A stretch of 64,000 nt of DNA from Traorella massiliensis (GTDB lineage Bacteria > Bacillota_I > Bacilli_A > Erysipelotrichales > Erysipelotrichaceae), in assembly GCF_900104665.1 (NCBI RefSeq), contig NZ_LT629969.1:715716-779715 (forward strand), given 5' to 3'. The position numbers and the translations under genes were made by a program. The notes under the pieces are model-generated. The model was not told the DNA's origin, ran no database searches, and saw only the letters and a program-made list of their open reading frames with translations. Position 1 is the stretch's first letter. Each line of letters starts with the position of its first letter. Below are positions 50,863-59,014 of this stretch, in pieces.

Positions 50863-51825
50863 ATGTTTGTGAAAAAATTATGGAAAATATTATGTTTGAC
50901 ATTGGTCATCGCTACGATGAGCGGCTGCCGTATTCGTGCAGCAAAAGTATGTGCGACCAATTATCCTGTATATTATCTTATTAACCGTATTGGCGGTAGT
51001 TATGTAGATGCTTGTAATCTTTCCAGTAATGATCTGATTCAGGTAGCCTCTGTCAGCAATACTTTTGAAAGTGATCTGGATGAAGCGGATGTTATTTTCA
51101 CGATTTCACAGTTAGAGCCCTATTCAGCAATCTATAGTGAAGAATTTGCAAGAGCATCTTCAAAGACGATTGATTTATCACGTACAAGTGCTATTTATAA
51201 ATTTAATCGTTATACAACAACGACAGTAAATAATCAGCAGGTTGTTGTAGAAAGTGATTATTATGAAGGAGAAGTGTTTGATAATATCGATACTTATGAC
51301 AGTGATGTGATCTTATGGATGGATCCGATTTCTATGATGAGCATGGCTAAGACAATTGCTGAGACACTTTCAGAATTATATCCTGAATATGAGAGGGACT
51401 TTTCAGCACGTTATGAAGAACTCGAAGTAGATTTAGCTGTTTTAGATACACAGTTTCAGAATATTCGTTTGTCAAATAAAGAGGTTTCTTTTGTGAGTGT
51501 AACGCCAAGCTTTGGAAACTGGCAGAAATCGTATGTATTTAATGTTTATCCGCTGATTTTATCTAAATATGGCGCTTTACCAAGCGATGAGCAGTTAAAT
51601 CTTATCTGTGATAGAATTACACAGGATGGTGTAAAATATATTGCTCATGAAGAAAATCTGACGGAAGAGATGGAAGCTTTGTTTAATGAAGTAAAGGAAA
51701 GATGTAATCTTACAGAAATTAAGTTAAATAATATTTCTTCTATTTCGGATGATGCATTGGCAAATAATATGGATTACATGACTTTGATGTATGAGAATCT
51801 TTCTCAGATAGAGGCTCTTGATTAA
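50863..51825 (+). CDS. ZnuA/TroA-fold solute-binding lipoprotein lacking His ligands
   Basis: About 320 residues. The signal peptide (KKLWKILCLTLVIATMSGC) ends in a lipobox Cys. The ZnuA-type order is visible (TNYPVYYLINRIGG, ILWMDPISMMSMAKTIAETL, VSVTPSFGNWQKSY, GVKYIAHEENL), but the metal-binding His of GADPH, of HIWLDP and of the SHPAFGY segment are all replaced. It stands without a permease or ATPase gene. The start is uncertain: ATG 50851 lies inside a TATAAT -10 box, so ATG 50863 or GTG 50869 (GGTGA 5 bases ahead) are more likely. Confidence 0.72.
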   Translation: MFVKKLWKILCLTLVIATMSGCRIRAAKVCATNYPVYYLINRIGGSYVDACNLSSNDLIQVASVSNTFESDLDEADVIFTISQLEPYSAIYSEEFARASSKTIDLSRTSAIYKFNRYTTTTVNNQQVVVESDYYEGEVFDNIDTYDSDVILWMDPISMMSMAKTIAETLSELYPEYERDFSARYEELEVDLAVLDTQFQNIRLSNKEVSFVSVTPSFGNWQKSYVFNVYPLILSKYGALPSDEQLNLICDRITQDGVKYIAHEENLTEEMEALFNEVKERCNLTEIKLNNISSISDDALANNMDYMTLMYENLSQIEALD

Positions 51826-53384
51826 TGCTTAGGGTGAATGAATGCCGGTTAGTGCCGGGAAGTGAGATTTCACAATTACGAAAAGTGATTGCGAAAAAAC
51901 TAAAAACAAAGGATACTTTTGAATATGAAATCGTTCGCGAAAGCATTGATGCACGTAAAGAAGAAATATATCTGACTTATAGTGTAGATGTACAAATTGA
52001 TCACGAGGAAAAATATTTACATCTAAAAGATGTAACTTTATCTAAAACCAAAAAACCAGAAAAGATTCATTATACTTCTTTTGAGACAAGACCACTGATC
52101 ATAGGTATGGGACCCAGCGGTCTTTTCTGTGCGTTGTATCTAGCGATGCATCATGCGGCACCGATCCTTTATGAGCGAGGAAGCTGTGTAGAAAAAAGAA
52201 TGAAGGATGTAGAAGCCTTTTTTCAAGGTGGTCCATTAAATGAAAGCAGTAATGTTCAGTTTGGTGAAGGTGGTGCAGGAACCTTTTCAGATGGTAAGCT
52301 GACTTCTCGCAGCAAAGATCCTAAAGGACGTTATGTACTGGAACAGTTTGTACGCTTTGGTGCTGATCCGGCCATCGTATATCAGAGTCATCCGCATATT
52401 GGTACGGATGAACTAGTAAAGATCATAAAGAAAATGAGGGAAGAAATCATAAGACTTGGTGGTGAGATTCATTTCGATCATACCCTTGAGGATATGTATA
52501 TTGAGAATGATCAAATCCGTCAGGTTCAAATCAATGGTCAATGGCTTCCATGTGATGATTTATTTTTGGGAATTGGTCACAGTGCACGAGATACGTTTAG
52601 GATGTTGAATGAAAGAAAGGTGCACTGTATTGCGAAAAACTTTGCTGTTGGCGTTCGAATTGAACATTTACAGAAATTTGTTGATGAGAGCCAGTATGGT
52701 TCTTATGCTTCTCTTTTAGGACCGGCGAGTTATCGTTTAACCCATACGACTCAAAAGGGAAGAGGTGTCTATACTTTCTGCATGTGTCCAGGAGGCGAAG
52801 TTGTCATGGCTACTTCCGCATTCAATCATGTAGTGACCAATGGCATGAGCTATCATAAACGTGATTCAGTTAATGCGAATAGCGCCTTACTGGTACAAGT
52901 AACAACGGATGATGTGGGTCATGGACTTTTTGATGGCATGAATTTTCAGGAAGAATTAGAAAAGAAGGCCTTTGAGCTAGGTGGAAAAAATTATCATGCG
53001 CCAGCACAAAGGGTGGGTGATTTTTTGAAACATCAGCCAACAACTGCCTTTGGCAGTATACAGCCTTCCTGTCGCACAGGTGTAACGCCATGTGATCTCC
53101 ATGAGCTTTTTCCTGCATTCATCAATGAATCATTGGAAGAAGGCATACTTGCCATGGATAAGAAGATGAAAGGTTTTGCGCAAGAAGATGCCATTATGTG
53201 TGGTGTTGAATCACGAAGCACTTCACCGATCAGAATTGAACGTACAAAGGATTGTGTAAGTGTCAATGTGAAAAATCTTTACCCGATGGGTGAAGGAGCC
53301 GGGTATGCTGGCGGTATCGTTTCAGCGGCCATAGATGGTATTCGATGTGCTGAGGAATGGATGAAGAAAAGAGGTAAATCATGA
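51825..53384 (+). CDS. FAD-dependent oxidoreductase
   Basis: A 519-residue flavoprotein of the uncharacterised FAD-dependent dehydrogenase group. An N-terminal region of about 90 residues (KVIAKKLKTKDTFEYEIVR) precedes the dinucleotide fold PLIIGMGPSGLFCALYLA with an ERGSCVEKRMKDVEAF segment, then GEGGAGTFSDGKL and the C-terminal GEGAGYAGGIVSAAIDGI. Substrate unknown. Overlaps the preceding stop (TAATG) and mscL (ATGA). Confidence 0.88.
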   Translation: MLRVNECRLVPGSEISQLRKVIAKKLKTKDTFEYEIVRESIDARKEEIYLTYSVDVQIDHEEKYLHLKDVTLSKTKKPEKIHYTSFETRPLIIGMGPSGLFCALYLAMHHAAPILYERGSCVEKRMKDVEAFFQGGPLNESSNVQFGEGGAGTFSDGKLTSRSKDPKGRYVLEQFVRFGADPAIVYQSHPHIGTDELVKIIKKMREEIIRLGGEIHFDHTLEDMYIENDQIRQVQINGQWLPCDDLFLGIGHSARDTFRMLNERKVHCIAKNFAVGVRIEHLQKFVDESQYGSYASLLGPASYRLTHTTQKGRGVYTFCMCPGGEVVMATSAFNHVVTNGMSYHKRDSVNANSALLVQVTTDDVGHGLFDGMNFQEELEKKAFELGGKNYHAPAQRVGDFLKHQPTTAFGSIQPSCRTGVTPCDLHELFPAFINESLEEGILAMDKKMKGFAQEDAIMCGVESRSTSPIRIERTKDCVSVNVKNLYPMGEGAGYAGGIVSAAIDGIRCAEEWMKKRGKS

Positions 53385-53785
53385 AAAAATTCATCAATGA
53401 ATTCAAAGAATTTGCGTTAAAAGGAAATATGTTTGATATGGCAATCGGAGTCATTATGGGTTCTGCCGTATCTAAAGTAGTCAGCTCGATCGTTACAGAT
53501 CTTATCACACCACTGATCAGCCTTGTGACAGGTGGAACCGCTGCTTTAAGTGAAATGGTATTTACGATCAATGGTGTCAATTTTAATTATGGTCTTTTTC
53601 TTAATAATGTGATTGACTTTGTTATCATTGCCTTAATTATCTTTTTAATGGTAAAAGGACTTAACAAAGTAAGAACACTTGCACTGGCAAAGAAAAAAGA
53701 AGAGGAAAAGCCAGTCGAACCGGAAATTTCATCAACGGATAAACTTTTAATGGAAATTTTAGAAGAGTTAAGAAAACAAAAATAA
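53381..53785 (+). CDS. mscL: Large-conductance mechanosensitive channel MscL
   Basis: A 134-residue MscL, an emergency valve against osmotic shock. Membrane helix 1 (NMFDMAIGVIMGSAVSKVVSS), the LITPLISL loop, helix 2 (VIDFVIIALIIFLMVKGLNK) and the charged C-terminal helix are all present. Full length. Confidence 0.95.
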   Translation: MKKFINEFKEFALKGNMFDMAIGVIMGSAVSKVVSSIVTDLITPLISLVTGGTAALSEMVFTINGVNFNYGLFLNNVIDFVIIALIIFLMVKGLNKVRTLALAKKKEEEKPVEPEISSTDKLLMEILEELRKQK

Positions 53786-53792
53786 GGATCAG

Positions 53793-53825
53793 CCTTCCCG
53801 CATAAGATGTAGGGGAGGTTTTTTT
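53793..53825 (+). terminator. Terminator of mscL unit, sharing its arm with the next gene's RBS
   Basis: CCTTCCC and GGGGAGG pair (one T-G), then seven T. The 3' arm AGGGGAGG is also the only Shine-Dalgarno site for the ATG at 53826. Confidence 0.75.
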
Positions 53826-55118
53826 ATGTCAAAATCGTTCAAAAAAAAGATGATATTTCTTTTAACATTCTTTCTTTGTCTTATCCTTATAGGAATGTTT
53901 GTGTTTCTTCGTTACCAGGGAGTTTTAGGTACTTATATGCGTCTTATCGGTCATAAATATGTGGAGGTGGAAATCAATGAAGCTTATGAAGAAAAGGGTA
54001 TCATGATTCATAAAAATTTTCAGTCGATCACGAAAAATATTCACATACAAAGTAATGTCAATACGGAAAAACTTGGTCAATATGAAATTAGTTATACTTT
54101 TGAAAATCAACAAATCGTTCGTTATGTCAATGTAAAAGATACACAACCGCCTGTCATGACATTAATAGAAGATGCACATATGATTCTTTTTCAAAATGAG
54201 CCTTATGAAGAAGCAGGGGTGGAAATTTATGATAATTCTAAAGAAGATTTAATGAGCAAATTAAAAATTACCCATCATATCGATCCATCAGTTATCGGTG
54301 AATATAAGGTCAATTATACTGTAAGCGATCAGGCAGGGAATCTTAGTGAATTAGAAAGAATCGTCGAAGTTGTAGAAAATCCTTTTTCGATGAATCTTCA
54401 TTATCATTATGATGAATTAGATAATCAAAGACAGGGATGGTGGATCAAAAAAGCAAATGATCATGAACGCAAACCTCCTACCTATGATCAAAAATTAATG
54501 GAGCAGTATCAGACTTATTATATTGGAGAAGATGAAAAAACGATTTATCTGACTTTTGATGAAGGAGGAAAGGATAAGACATATATTAAAGAAATTACAG
54601 ATATTTTAAATAATCATGATGTAGATGCCACGTATTTTCTTACTCGTAATTATATATTAAAAGAAGCAGATTTTATGCGGGAGCTAAGTGCTAGTGGTCA
54701 TGAAATCGGGAATCACACACGTACACATCCAGATATGACACAATTGGCAAATGCACAAGGATCAGAATTGTTTGTCAAGGAACTTATGGAAACACAACGG
54801 GCCATTTATGAAGTTACAAAAAAAATGCCTCCATTGATCTTTCGTTTTCCAAAAGGAGATTTTTCTTTACGCTGTTTAGCGATGGTAAGCGATCTAGGCT
54901 ATCGTACGTATTTCTGGAGTCATGCTTATGATGATTATAGTACAGATGTTTCAAAAGAAGCCGCTTACAATAATCTTATCTCTCATCTTCATCAGGGAGC
55001 TATTTATCTTCTTCATCCGGCAAATAAAGGAAATTATGAAGCAATGGAAGATTTTATACTGGAAGCTAAACGTCAAGGTTATTCATTTGAACTTGTAAGT
55101 CAAATTAAAAAGGTATAA
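53826..55118 (+). CDS. PdaA-like polysaccharide deacetylase with Ig-like repeats
   Basis: A 430-residue enzyme. N-terminal membrane helix (IFLLTFFLCLILIGMFVF), two Ig-like repeats (about 40-105 and 110-180, each with a DTQPPVMTL or KVNYTVSDQAGN pattern), then a NodB deacetylase domain from about 235: TFDEGG, HEIGNHTRTH and FRFPKGDFS..LGYRTYFWSHAYDDY. The family layout resembles PdaA, which makes muramic lactam in the spore cortex. The motif TFDD reads TFDEG, so one metal ligand is Glu. No other cortex gene is adjacent. Confidence 0.85.
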   Translation: MSKSFKKKMIFLLTFFLCLILIGMFVFLRYQGVLGTYMRLIGHKYVEVEINEAYEEKGIMIHKNFQSITKNIHIQSNVNTEKLGQYEISYTFENQQIVRYVNVKDTQPPVMTLIEDAHMILFQNEPYEEAGVEIYDNSKEDLMSKLKITHHIDPSVIGEYKVNYTVSDQAGNLSELERIVEVVENPFSMNLHYHYDELDNQRQGWWIKKANDHERKPPTYDQKLMEQYQTYYIGEDEKTIYLTFDEGGKDKTYIKEITDILNNHDVDATYFLTRNYILKEADFMRELSASGHEIGNHTRTHPDMTQLANAQGSELFVKELMETQRAIYEVTKKMPPLIFRFPKGDFSLRCLAMVSDLGYRTYFWSHAYDDYSTDVSKEAAYNNLISHLHQGAIYLLHPANKGNYEAMEDFILEAKRQGYSFELVSQIKKV

Positions 55119-55144
55119 AATAACTGCAGAAAAGAGGGTGTGTT

Positions 55145-56911
55145 ATGATCAATGAAAGAATTCAAAAATTAAGAAATCTTATGAAAGAAAAAGGAATTGA
55201 TGCTTATTATATTCCAACGAGTGACTTTCATAACTCTGAATATGTTTCAGATTATTTTAAGGCTAGAGCTTATATGAGCGGTTTCAAGGGAAGTGCAGGC
55301 TTTTTGCTTATTACACAGAAAGAGGCTTGTTTATGGACGGATGCCCGTTATTTCATTATTGCAGCGAATGCGATCAAAGGCAGCGAATTTAAATTAATGA
55401 AAATGAATGAGCCTGGTGTACCAACCTTAGATGAATATATCAAGATGAATTTAAATGAAAATGATACGCTAGGTTTTGATGGAAGAGTTGTGACTGCAAC
55501 TCAATTTAAACATTTTAAAGAAAGTTTTAAGTTAAATTTTAAATGTGATGAAGATTTAGTAGGTATGATCTGGGAAGATCGCCCGGCATTATCTGATAAA
55601 AAAGCTTTCTTTATGGAAGAACAATATAGTGGTAAAAAGACAAGTGAAAAATTAGAGGATATTCGTAAGGTCATGAAAGAACATCATGCAGATGTACATG
55701 TTGTTTCTACATTGGATGATCTAGCTTGGATCTTTAATATGCGTGGAGATGATGTTCACTCATGTCCGGTAGTATTAAGCTATGGTGTCATCTTTATGGA
55801 TAAGGCAGCTTTATTTATCGATGAAAAGAAATGTGATGAGGGCATGAAAAAGAACTTTGAGGAATGTCATGTTGAACTTTATCCATATAATGATGTTTAT
55901 GAATATCTGAAAAAGCTGGATAAGAATCATCGTGTGATGGTCAATGAGGCTGTGATCAATTCATATTTATTAGAATGCATCCCTTGTGAAATTGTAAATG
56001 TGCCAAATCCAAGTACGATGATGAAAGCAATTAAAAATAAAGTTGAAATTGAAAATACGAAATGGGCACATATCATGGATGGCGTGGCTGTTACAAAATT
56101 CATGATCTGGCTGAAAGATGAAATCAAAAAACGTGAAATTAGCGAATTAGAAGTAAGTGAAAAGCTATTAAGCTTTAGAGAAGAATGGGCAGATTTGATT
56201 GAACCAAGTTTTGATACGATTGCTGGATATGGGCCAAATGGTGCAAGCATGCACTATACCGCAACAAAAGACTTTTATGCTATGTGCAGAGCAAAGGATT
56301 TTTTGTTAGTAGATAGCGGAGGAACTTATAAGCAGGGTACTACAGATATAACACGTACGTTTATGCTTGGAGAAACCTGTGAAGCCTTTAAAGAAGATTA
56401 TACAACGGTATTAAGAAGTCATATTGCGCTTGCAAAGGCAAAGTTTTTATACGGCTGTAGCGGGCCGTCATTAGATGGTATCTGTCGTGAACCTTTCTGG
56501 GAAAGAGGCATGGACTTTAAGCATGGTACAGGACATGGTGTTGGTCATGTGTTGAATGTACACGAAGGTCCAAATAACTTTTATTGGAATCCATCTAGAG
56601 GCTTATGTGTGTTTGAAGAAGGTATGATTACAACGGATGAGCCAGGTTATTATGTAGAAGGATCTCATGGAATACGTATTGAAAATGAATTGTTATGTGT
56701 CAAAGATATAAAGAATGAATATGGACAGTTTATGAGATTTGAATCCTTGACATTATGTCCATATGATTTGGATCCGGTTTTAAAAAACATGTTGACAAAC
56801 AGTGAGAGATTGTGGTTAAATAATTATCACAGAGAGGTTTTTGAAAAGCTTTCTCCGTACATGAATTCTTATGAACTGGAAAAGTTAAAAGAATATACTA
56901 GAGAAATTTAA
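55145..56911 (+). CDS. Xaa-Pro aminopeptidase (M24B)
   Basis: A 588-residue aminopeptidase P of the long (three-domain) type. Two creatinase-like domains (AYMSGFKGSAGFLLI, DARYFI) precede the M24 catalytic domain with metal ligands in DSGGTYKQGTTDITRT, HGTGHGVGHVLNVHEGPN, DEPGYY and IRIENE. Releases N-terminal residues before proline in the cytosol. RBS AGAGGGTG. Confidence 0.93.
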   Translation: MINERIQKLRNLMKEKGIDAYYIPTSDFHNSEYVSDYFKARAYMSGFKGSAGFLLITQKEACLWTDARYFIIAANAIKGSEFKLMKMNEPGVPTLDEYIKMNLNENDTLGFDGRVVTATQFKHFKESFKLNFKCDEDLVGMIWEDRPALSDKKAFFMEEQYSGKKTSEKLEDIRKVMKEHHADVHVVSTLDDLAWIFNMRGDDVHSCPVVLSYGVIFMDKAALFIDEKKCDEGMKKNFEECHVELYPYNDVYEYLKKLDKNHRVMVNEAVINSYLLECIPCEIVNVPNPSTMMKAIKNKVEIENTKWAHIMDGVAVTKFMIWLKDEIKKREISELEVSEKLLSFREEWADLIEPSFDTIAGYGPNGASMHYTATKDFYAMCRAKDFLLVDSGGTYKQGTTDITRTFMLGETCEAFKEDYTTVLRSHIALAKAKFLYGCSGPSLDGICREPFWERGMDFKHGTGHGVGHVLNVHEGPNNFYWNPSRGLCVFEEGMITTDEPGYYVEGSHGIRIENELLCVKDIKNEYGQFMRFESLTLCPYDLDPVLKNMLTNSERLWLNNYHREVFEKLSPYMNSYELEKLKEYTREI

Positions 56912-56929
56912 AAGCAGGCAACTGCTTTT
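56910..56929 (+). terminator. Terminator after aminopeptidase P
   Basis: AAAAGCAG, loop GCAA, CTGCTTTT, just before tRNA-Leu. Confidence 0.7.
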
Positions 56930-56934
56930 AATAT

Positions 56935-57021
56935 GCGGATATGGCGGAACTGGTAGACGCGCTAGATTCAGGTTCTAGTGGTAGCAATATCGTGCAGGTT
57001 CAAGTCCTGTTATCCGCACCA
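56935..57021 (+). tRNA. tRNA-Leu (anticodon CAG)
   Basis: An 87-base class II tRNA with encoded CCA. Acceptor GCGGATA/TATCCGC, anticodon stem CTAGA/TCTAG with loop TTCAGGT, a long variable arm and the T arm GGTTCAAGTCC. Confidence 0.95.
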
Positions 57022-57032
57022 TTATTCAAGAT

Positions 57033-57056
57033 AAGCCCTAGAAATAGGGCTTTTTT
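57033..57056 (+). terminator. Terminator of tRNA-Leu
   Basis: AAGCCCTA, loop GAAA, TAGGGCTT, TTTT. Confidence 0.9.
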
Positions 57057-57186
57057 GATGCTTATTTTTGCTCATGACGTATTTCGTGACGCATTTTTTA
57101 TTGCTTTTTATGCCACTTTTTGTTGTGGCAGTTTATAAAAGAAATGAAAACTTTTATATTAAAGGAAACATTAGAAAAATGGATGT

Positions 57187-57369
57187 TTGACTTATTATCA
57201 TAGAAAAGCAGATAATGTGCAAATTTTAAAAGAAGCAAGAAATTATGAAGTTGATTTTTTAAGAAAATATCAGGATATAGAAATATCAAAGACAAAGAAG
57301 CTGCTGGACATGGGTATTGTCACATATGATGAATTTAATCAAAAGAAAAAGCAAGTGCTTGGAATATAG
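57187..57369 (+). pseudogene. SHOCT-domain fragment
   Basis: A 60-residue open frame whose C-terminal half is a SHOCT motif (KTKKLLDMGIVTYDEFNQKK followed by QVLGI), normally at the end of larger proteins. It starts with TTG without a ribosome site, and no N-terminal domain is in frame, so it looks like the remnant of a longer gene at the left edge of the tRNA-Leu island. Confidence 0.5.
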
Positions 57370-57388
57370 GCACTTGCTTTATTTTTTT
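57350..57388 (+). terminator. Bidirectional terminator between SHOCT and GNAT genes
   Basis: GCAAGTGC and GCACTTGC pair around an 11-base loop, followed by a long T-run; an A-rich left flank serves the minus strand. Confidence 0.8.
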
Positions 57389-58018
57389 GCTTGGATTGCA
57401 TGTTTTCGTTTTCTATTGATAGAGTTATCTATTTTTAAATTTTTCATTGCTTTCATAAAGATAATTAAACCTGTATTGGTGAAAATAGGATTATTGTCAT
57501 CGTCTGTATATAAATCAAATCCTCTTTCAGTATAAAAACTCTTTAATTTATCATTATTTTCACATTCAAGATAAACGATTCTTCCACCGATGACTCTATT
57601 CACTTCAATGACCTGATGAAGAGGTAGATCGAATATATCTTCTCCTGTAATTAAAAGATTGTAATCGTTATAAAAATTCTTTCCTATTTGTCCAATCAGT
57701 ATAGCTGGTATTTGAGAATTTGCTTCAAAAGTTGTTCCTAAATATTGTTTCTTTTTTTTGACGACCGATTGTATCTTCAAGAGTAATAGGTCGATTGGCC
57801 AAAGTAAAATATGCTACAGGTGCTATATCAGTTTCATTTATTCCTAAAATGATATATGTTCTTGATTTATCCATTTTCTCAAATAGAATTGCCTTTTCTT
57901 TAATGAACGATTCTATATCCGGATTTATTGGACAAGAAAAATCGGCGAGAAATTTTTTTGTTATTTCTTCGCCGATTTCATTAATAAGGTCACATAATTG
58001 AAATACATGCAAATCCAT
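57379..58018 (-). pseudogene. GNAT acetyltransferase (toxin-like), split by a +1 frameshift in an A8 run
   Basis: Two overlapping minus-strand frames (57725-58018 and 57379-57780) join into one GNAT protein of about 175 residues. The first has FSCPINPDIESFIKEKAIL, SRTYIILGI and VAYFTLANRPITLED; the second has IPAILIGQIGKNF, LPLHQVIEVNRVIGGRIVYLE (acetyl-CoA binding region) and FYTERGFDLY. The break lies at eight A (plus strand T 57752-57759); one base fewer restores the frame. It follows the small protein at 58023 by 4 bases. It resembles acetyltransferase toxins of toxin-antitoxin pairs. Real mutation, phase variation and sequencing error are all possible. Confidence 0.75.
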
Positions 58019-58022
58019 TTAA

Positions 58023-58181
58023 TCACTTCTCAAAATACTTTTTAATTGATTTTGCATCTTTAATTTTAGCAATTGGAGTTTTACTGACACTAACTTTATC
58101 AGTACTCTCAAGGATGTTATTAAATGACTTTAATGTTTTTTTATTAACCTTAATCGTATTATCAAAACTTTGCGTCGCCAT
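58023..58181 (-). CDS. Small protein upstream of GNAT gene, candidate antitoxin
   Basis: A 52-residue basic, helix-rich protein (MATQSFDNTIKVNKKTLKSF.. ending SIKKYFEK). ATG 58181 lies 8 bases after GAGGAGG; an upstream in-frame ATG would extend into the palindrome and is less likely. It forms a two-gene unit with the acetyltransferase, with a 21-base near-palindrome just upstream. Size, order and operator fit an antitoxin, though no known antitoxin family is recognised. Confidence 0.6.
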   Translation of the reverse strand: MATQSFDNTIKVNKKTLKSFNNILESTDKVSVSKTPIAKIKDAKSIKKYFEK

Positions 58182-58202
58182 AAATAATCCTCCTCTCGTT
58201 CT

Positions 58203-58223
58203 TTGACCATGGTCCATGGTCAA
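58203..58223 (-). promoter_or_regulatory. Near-perfect 21-bp palindrome, candidate operator of the GNAT pair
   Basis: Half-sites TTGACCATGG and CCATGGTCAA flank one central base. It lies between the AT-rich promoter region (with ATTACAAT repeats at 58224-58240) and the ribosome site of the 52-residue gene. Such sites are typical for antitoxin autoregulation. Confidence 0.65.
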
Positions 58224-58497
58224 TATTACAATATTACAATAATATAAAAAAATAGAATTTGAGAAAATTTTTTATAATATTTATAAAATTCCGAGTTAAT
58301 TTTAAGGTATTTTAAAGATGAATTAATAAGTAAAATCATAAAGATGTAACAAGAGCTTTCAACAGAAAAAGTAAGTGATGCGTTTATTCATCGAATGAAA
58401 ACAGCGAGAAATAATGATCTCGCTGTCTTTTTTTGTTTCAAATTTTCTGAGATTTTTAAAATACAGTTTCTAATATATTCTCTTCCTTCATCGTTAG
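58224..58497 (+). other. AT-rich intergenic region of the island
   Basis: No gene is seen. The left 40 bases carry ATTACAAT repeats. A plus-strand terminator sits at 58401-58434, but no plus-strand gene precedes it; a short open frame (around 58350-58400, SDAFIHRMKTARN) may be the tail of a lost gene. Confidence 0.4.
58401..58434 (+). terminator. Orphan terminator
   Basis: ACAGCGAGA, loop, TCTCGCTGT, C, seven T. Strong stem without an upstream gene on its strand. Confidence 0.75.
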
Positions 58498-58512
58498 TTT
58501 CAACATAGGCTT

Positions 58513-58950
58513 TTGGGAAAAGAAATTAATTATGATTCGAAAGAACTCTTTATGTCGGTTGTTTTAGGTATGTCTGCCGGTGCGGTTCTTGGAGGTGTGG
58601 GAAACATTGTTATTGTCATCAATACAAGAAAGCAGTCAAACCAGCTTCAGGCAGATATGAATACACTAGAACAGTTTAGAAATATTACTGATCTGACAAC
58701 GGAAGAAAAAATTGTTCTTGACAGGACTATGAACATTGCTCAACAGGTATTGAATAATTTTAATAACAAATCTGTTATAGGGAATGCAGTGCAATTTGCC
58801 AGTGATCAAGCGCAGCAGATGTCGGCCCGTGAGGTTACTCGCAATTTTTATAAATTTCTTCAGCTACAGGTGGATGCGGAATCGCGTTTGGCTAGCGAGA
58901 AACAGGCTGTGATGAATGTATTGCAGAATGCACAGGCTATACTTCTGTGA
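58513..58950 (+). CDS. Orphan membrane protein, start uncertain
   Basis: A 145-residue frame: a glycine-rich hydrophobic helix (SVVLGMSAGAVLGGVGNIVIVI) followed by a long helical Gln/Asn-rich domain (about 50-145). No family recognised. The proposed start TTG 58513 has no ribosome site; ATG codons further in (58552) have none either, so the 5' end may be lost. Base composition matches the chromosome, not the GC-richer element to its right. Confidence 0.45.
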   Translation: MGKEINYDSKELFMSVVLGMSAGAVLGGVGNIVIVINTRKQSNQLQADMNTLEQFRNITDLTTEEKIVLDRTMNIAQQVLNNFNNKSVIGNAVQFASDQAQQMSAREVTRNFYKFLQLQVDAESRLASEKQAVMNVLQNAQAILL

Positions 58951-58967
58951 AGTTCCATTAAAGAACA

Positions 58968-59005
58968 CAAAGAAAATACCCTCATATCCAAAGATACAAG
59001 GGTAT
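58968..59005 (-). terminator. Terminator at the element's left edge
   Basis: On the minus strand a 13-pair stem (ATACCCT.. with ..AGGGTAT, two G-T pairs), loop TTTG, then TTTTCTTT. Confidence 0.8.
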
Positions 59006-59014
59006 GCTTAACGG

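Noticed and set aside
57098-57295. Minus-strand 65-residue frame downstream of tRNA-Leu
   Set aside because: No start signals, Phe/Ile/His-rich composition of an AT-rich shadow.
58224-58245. ATTACAAT repeats as a CRISPR array or iterons
   Set aside because: Only about three short copies without spacers, no cas or rep genes nearby.
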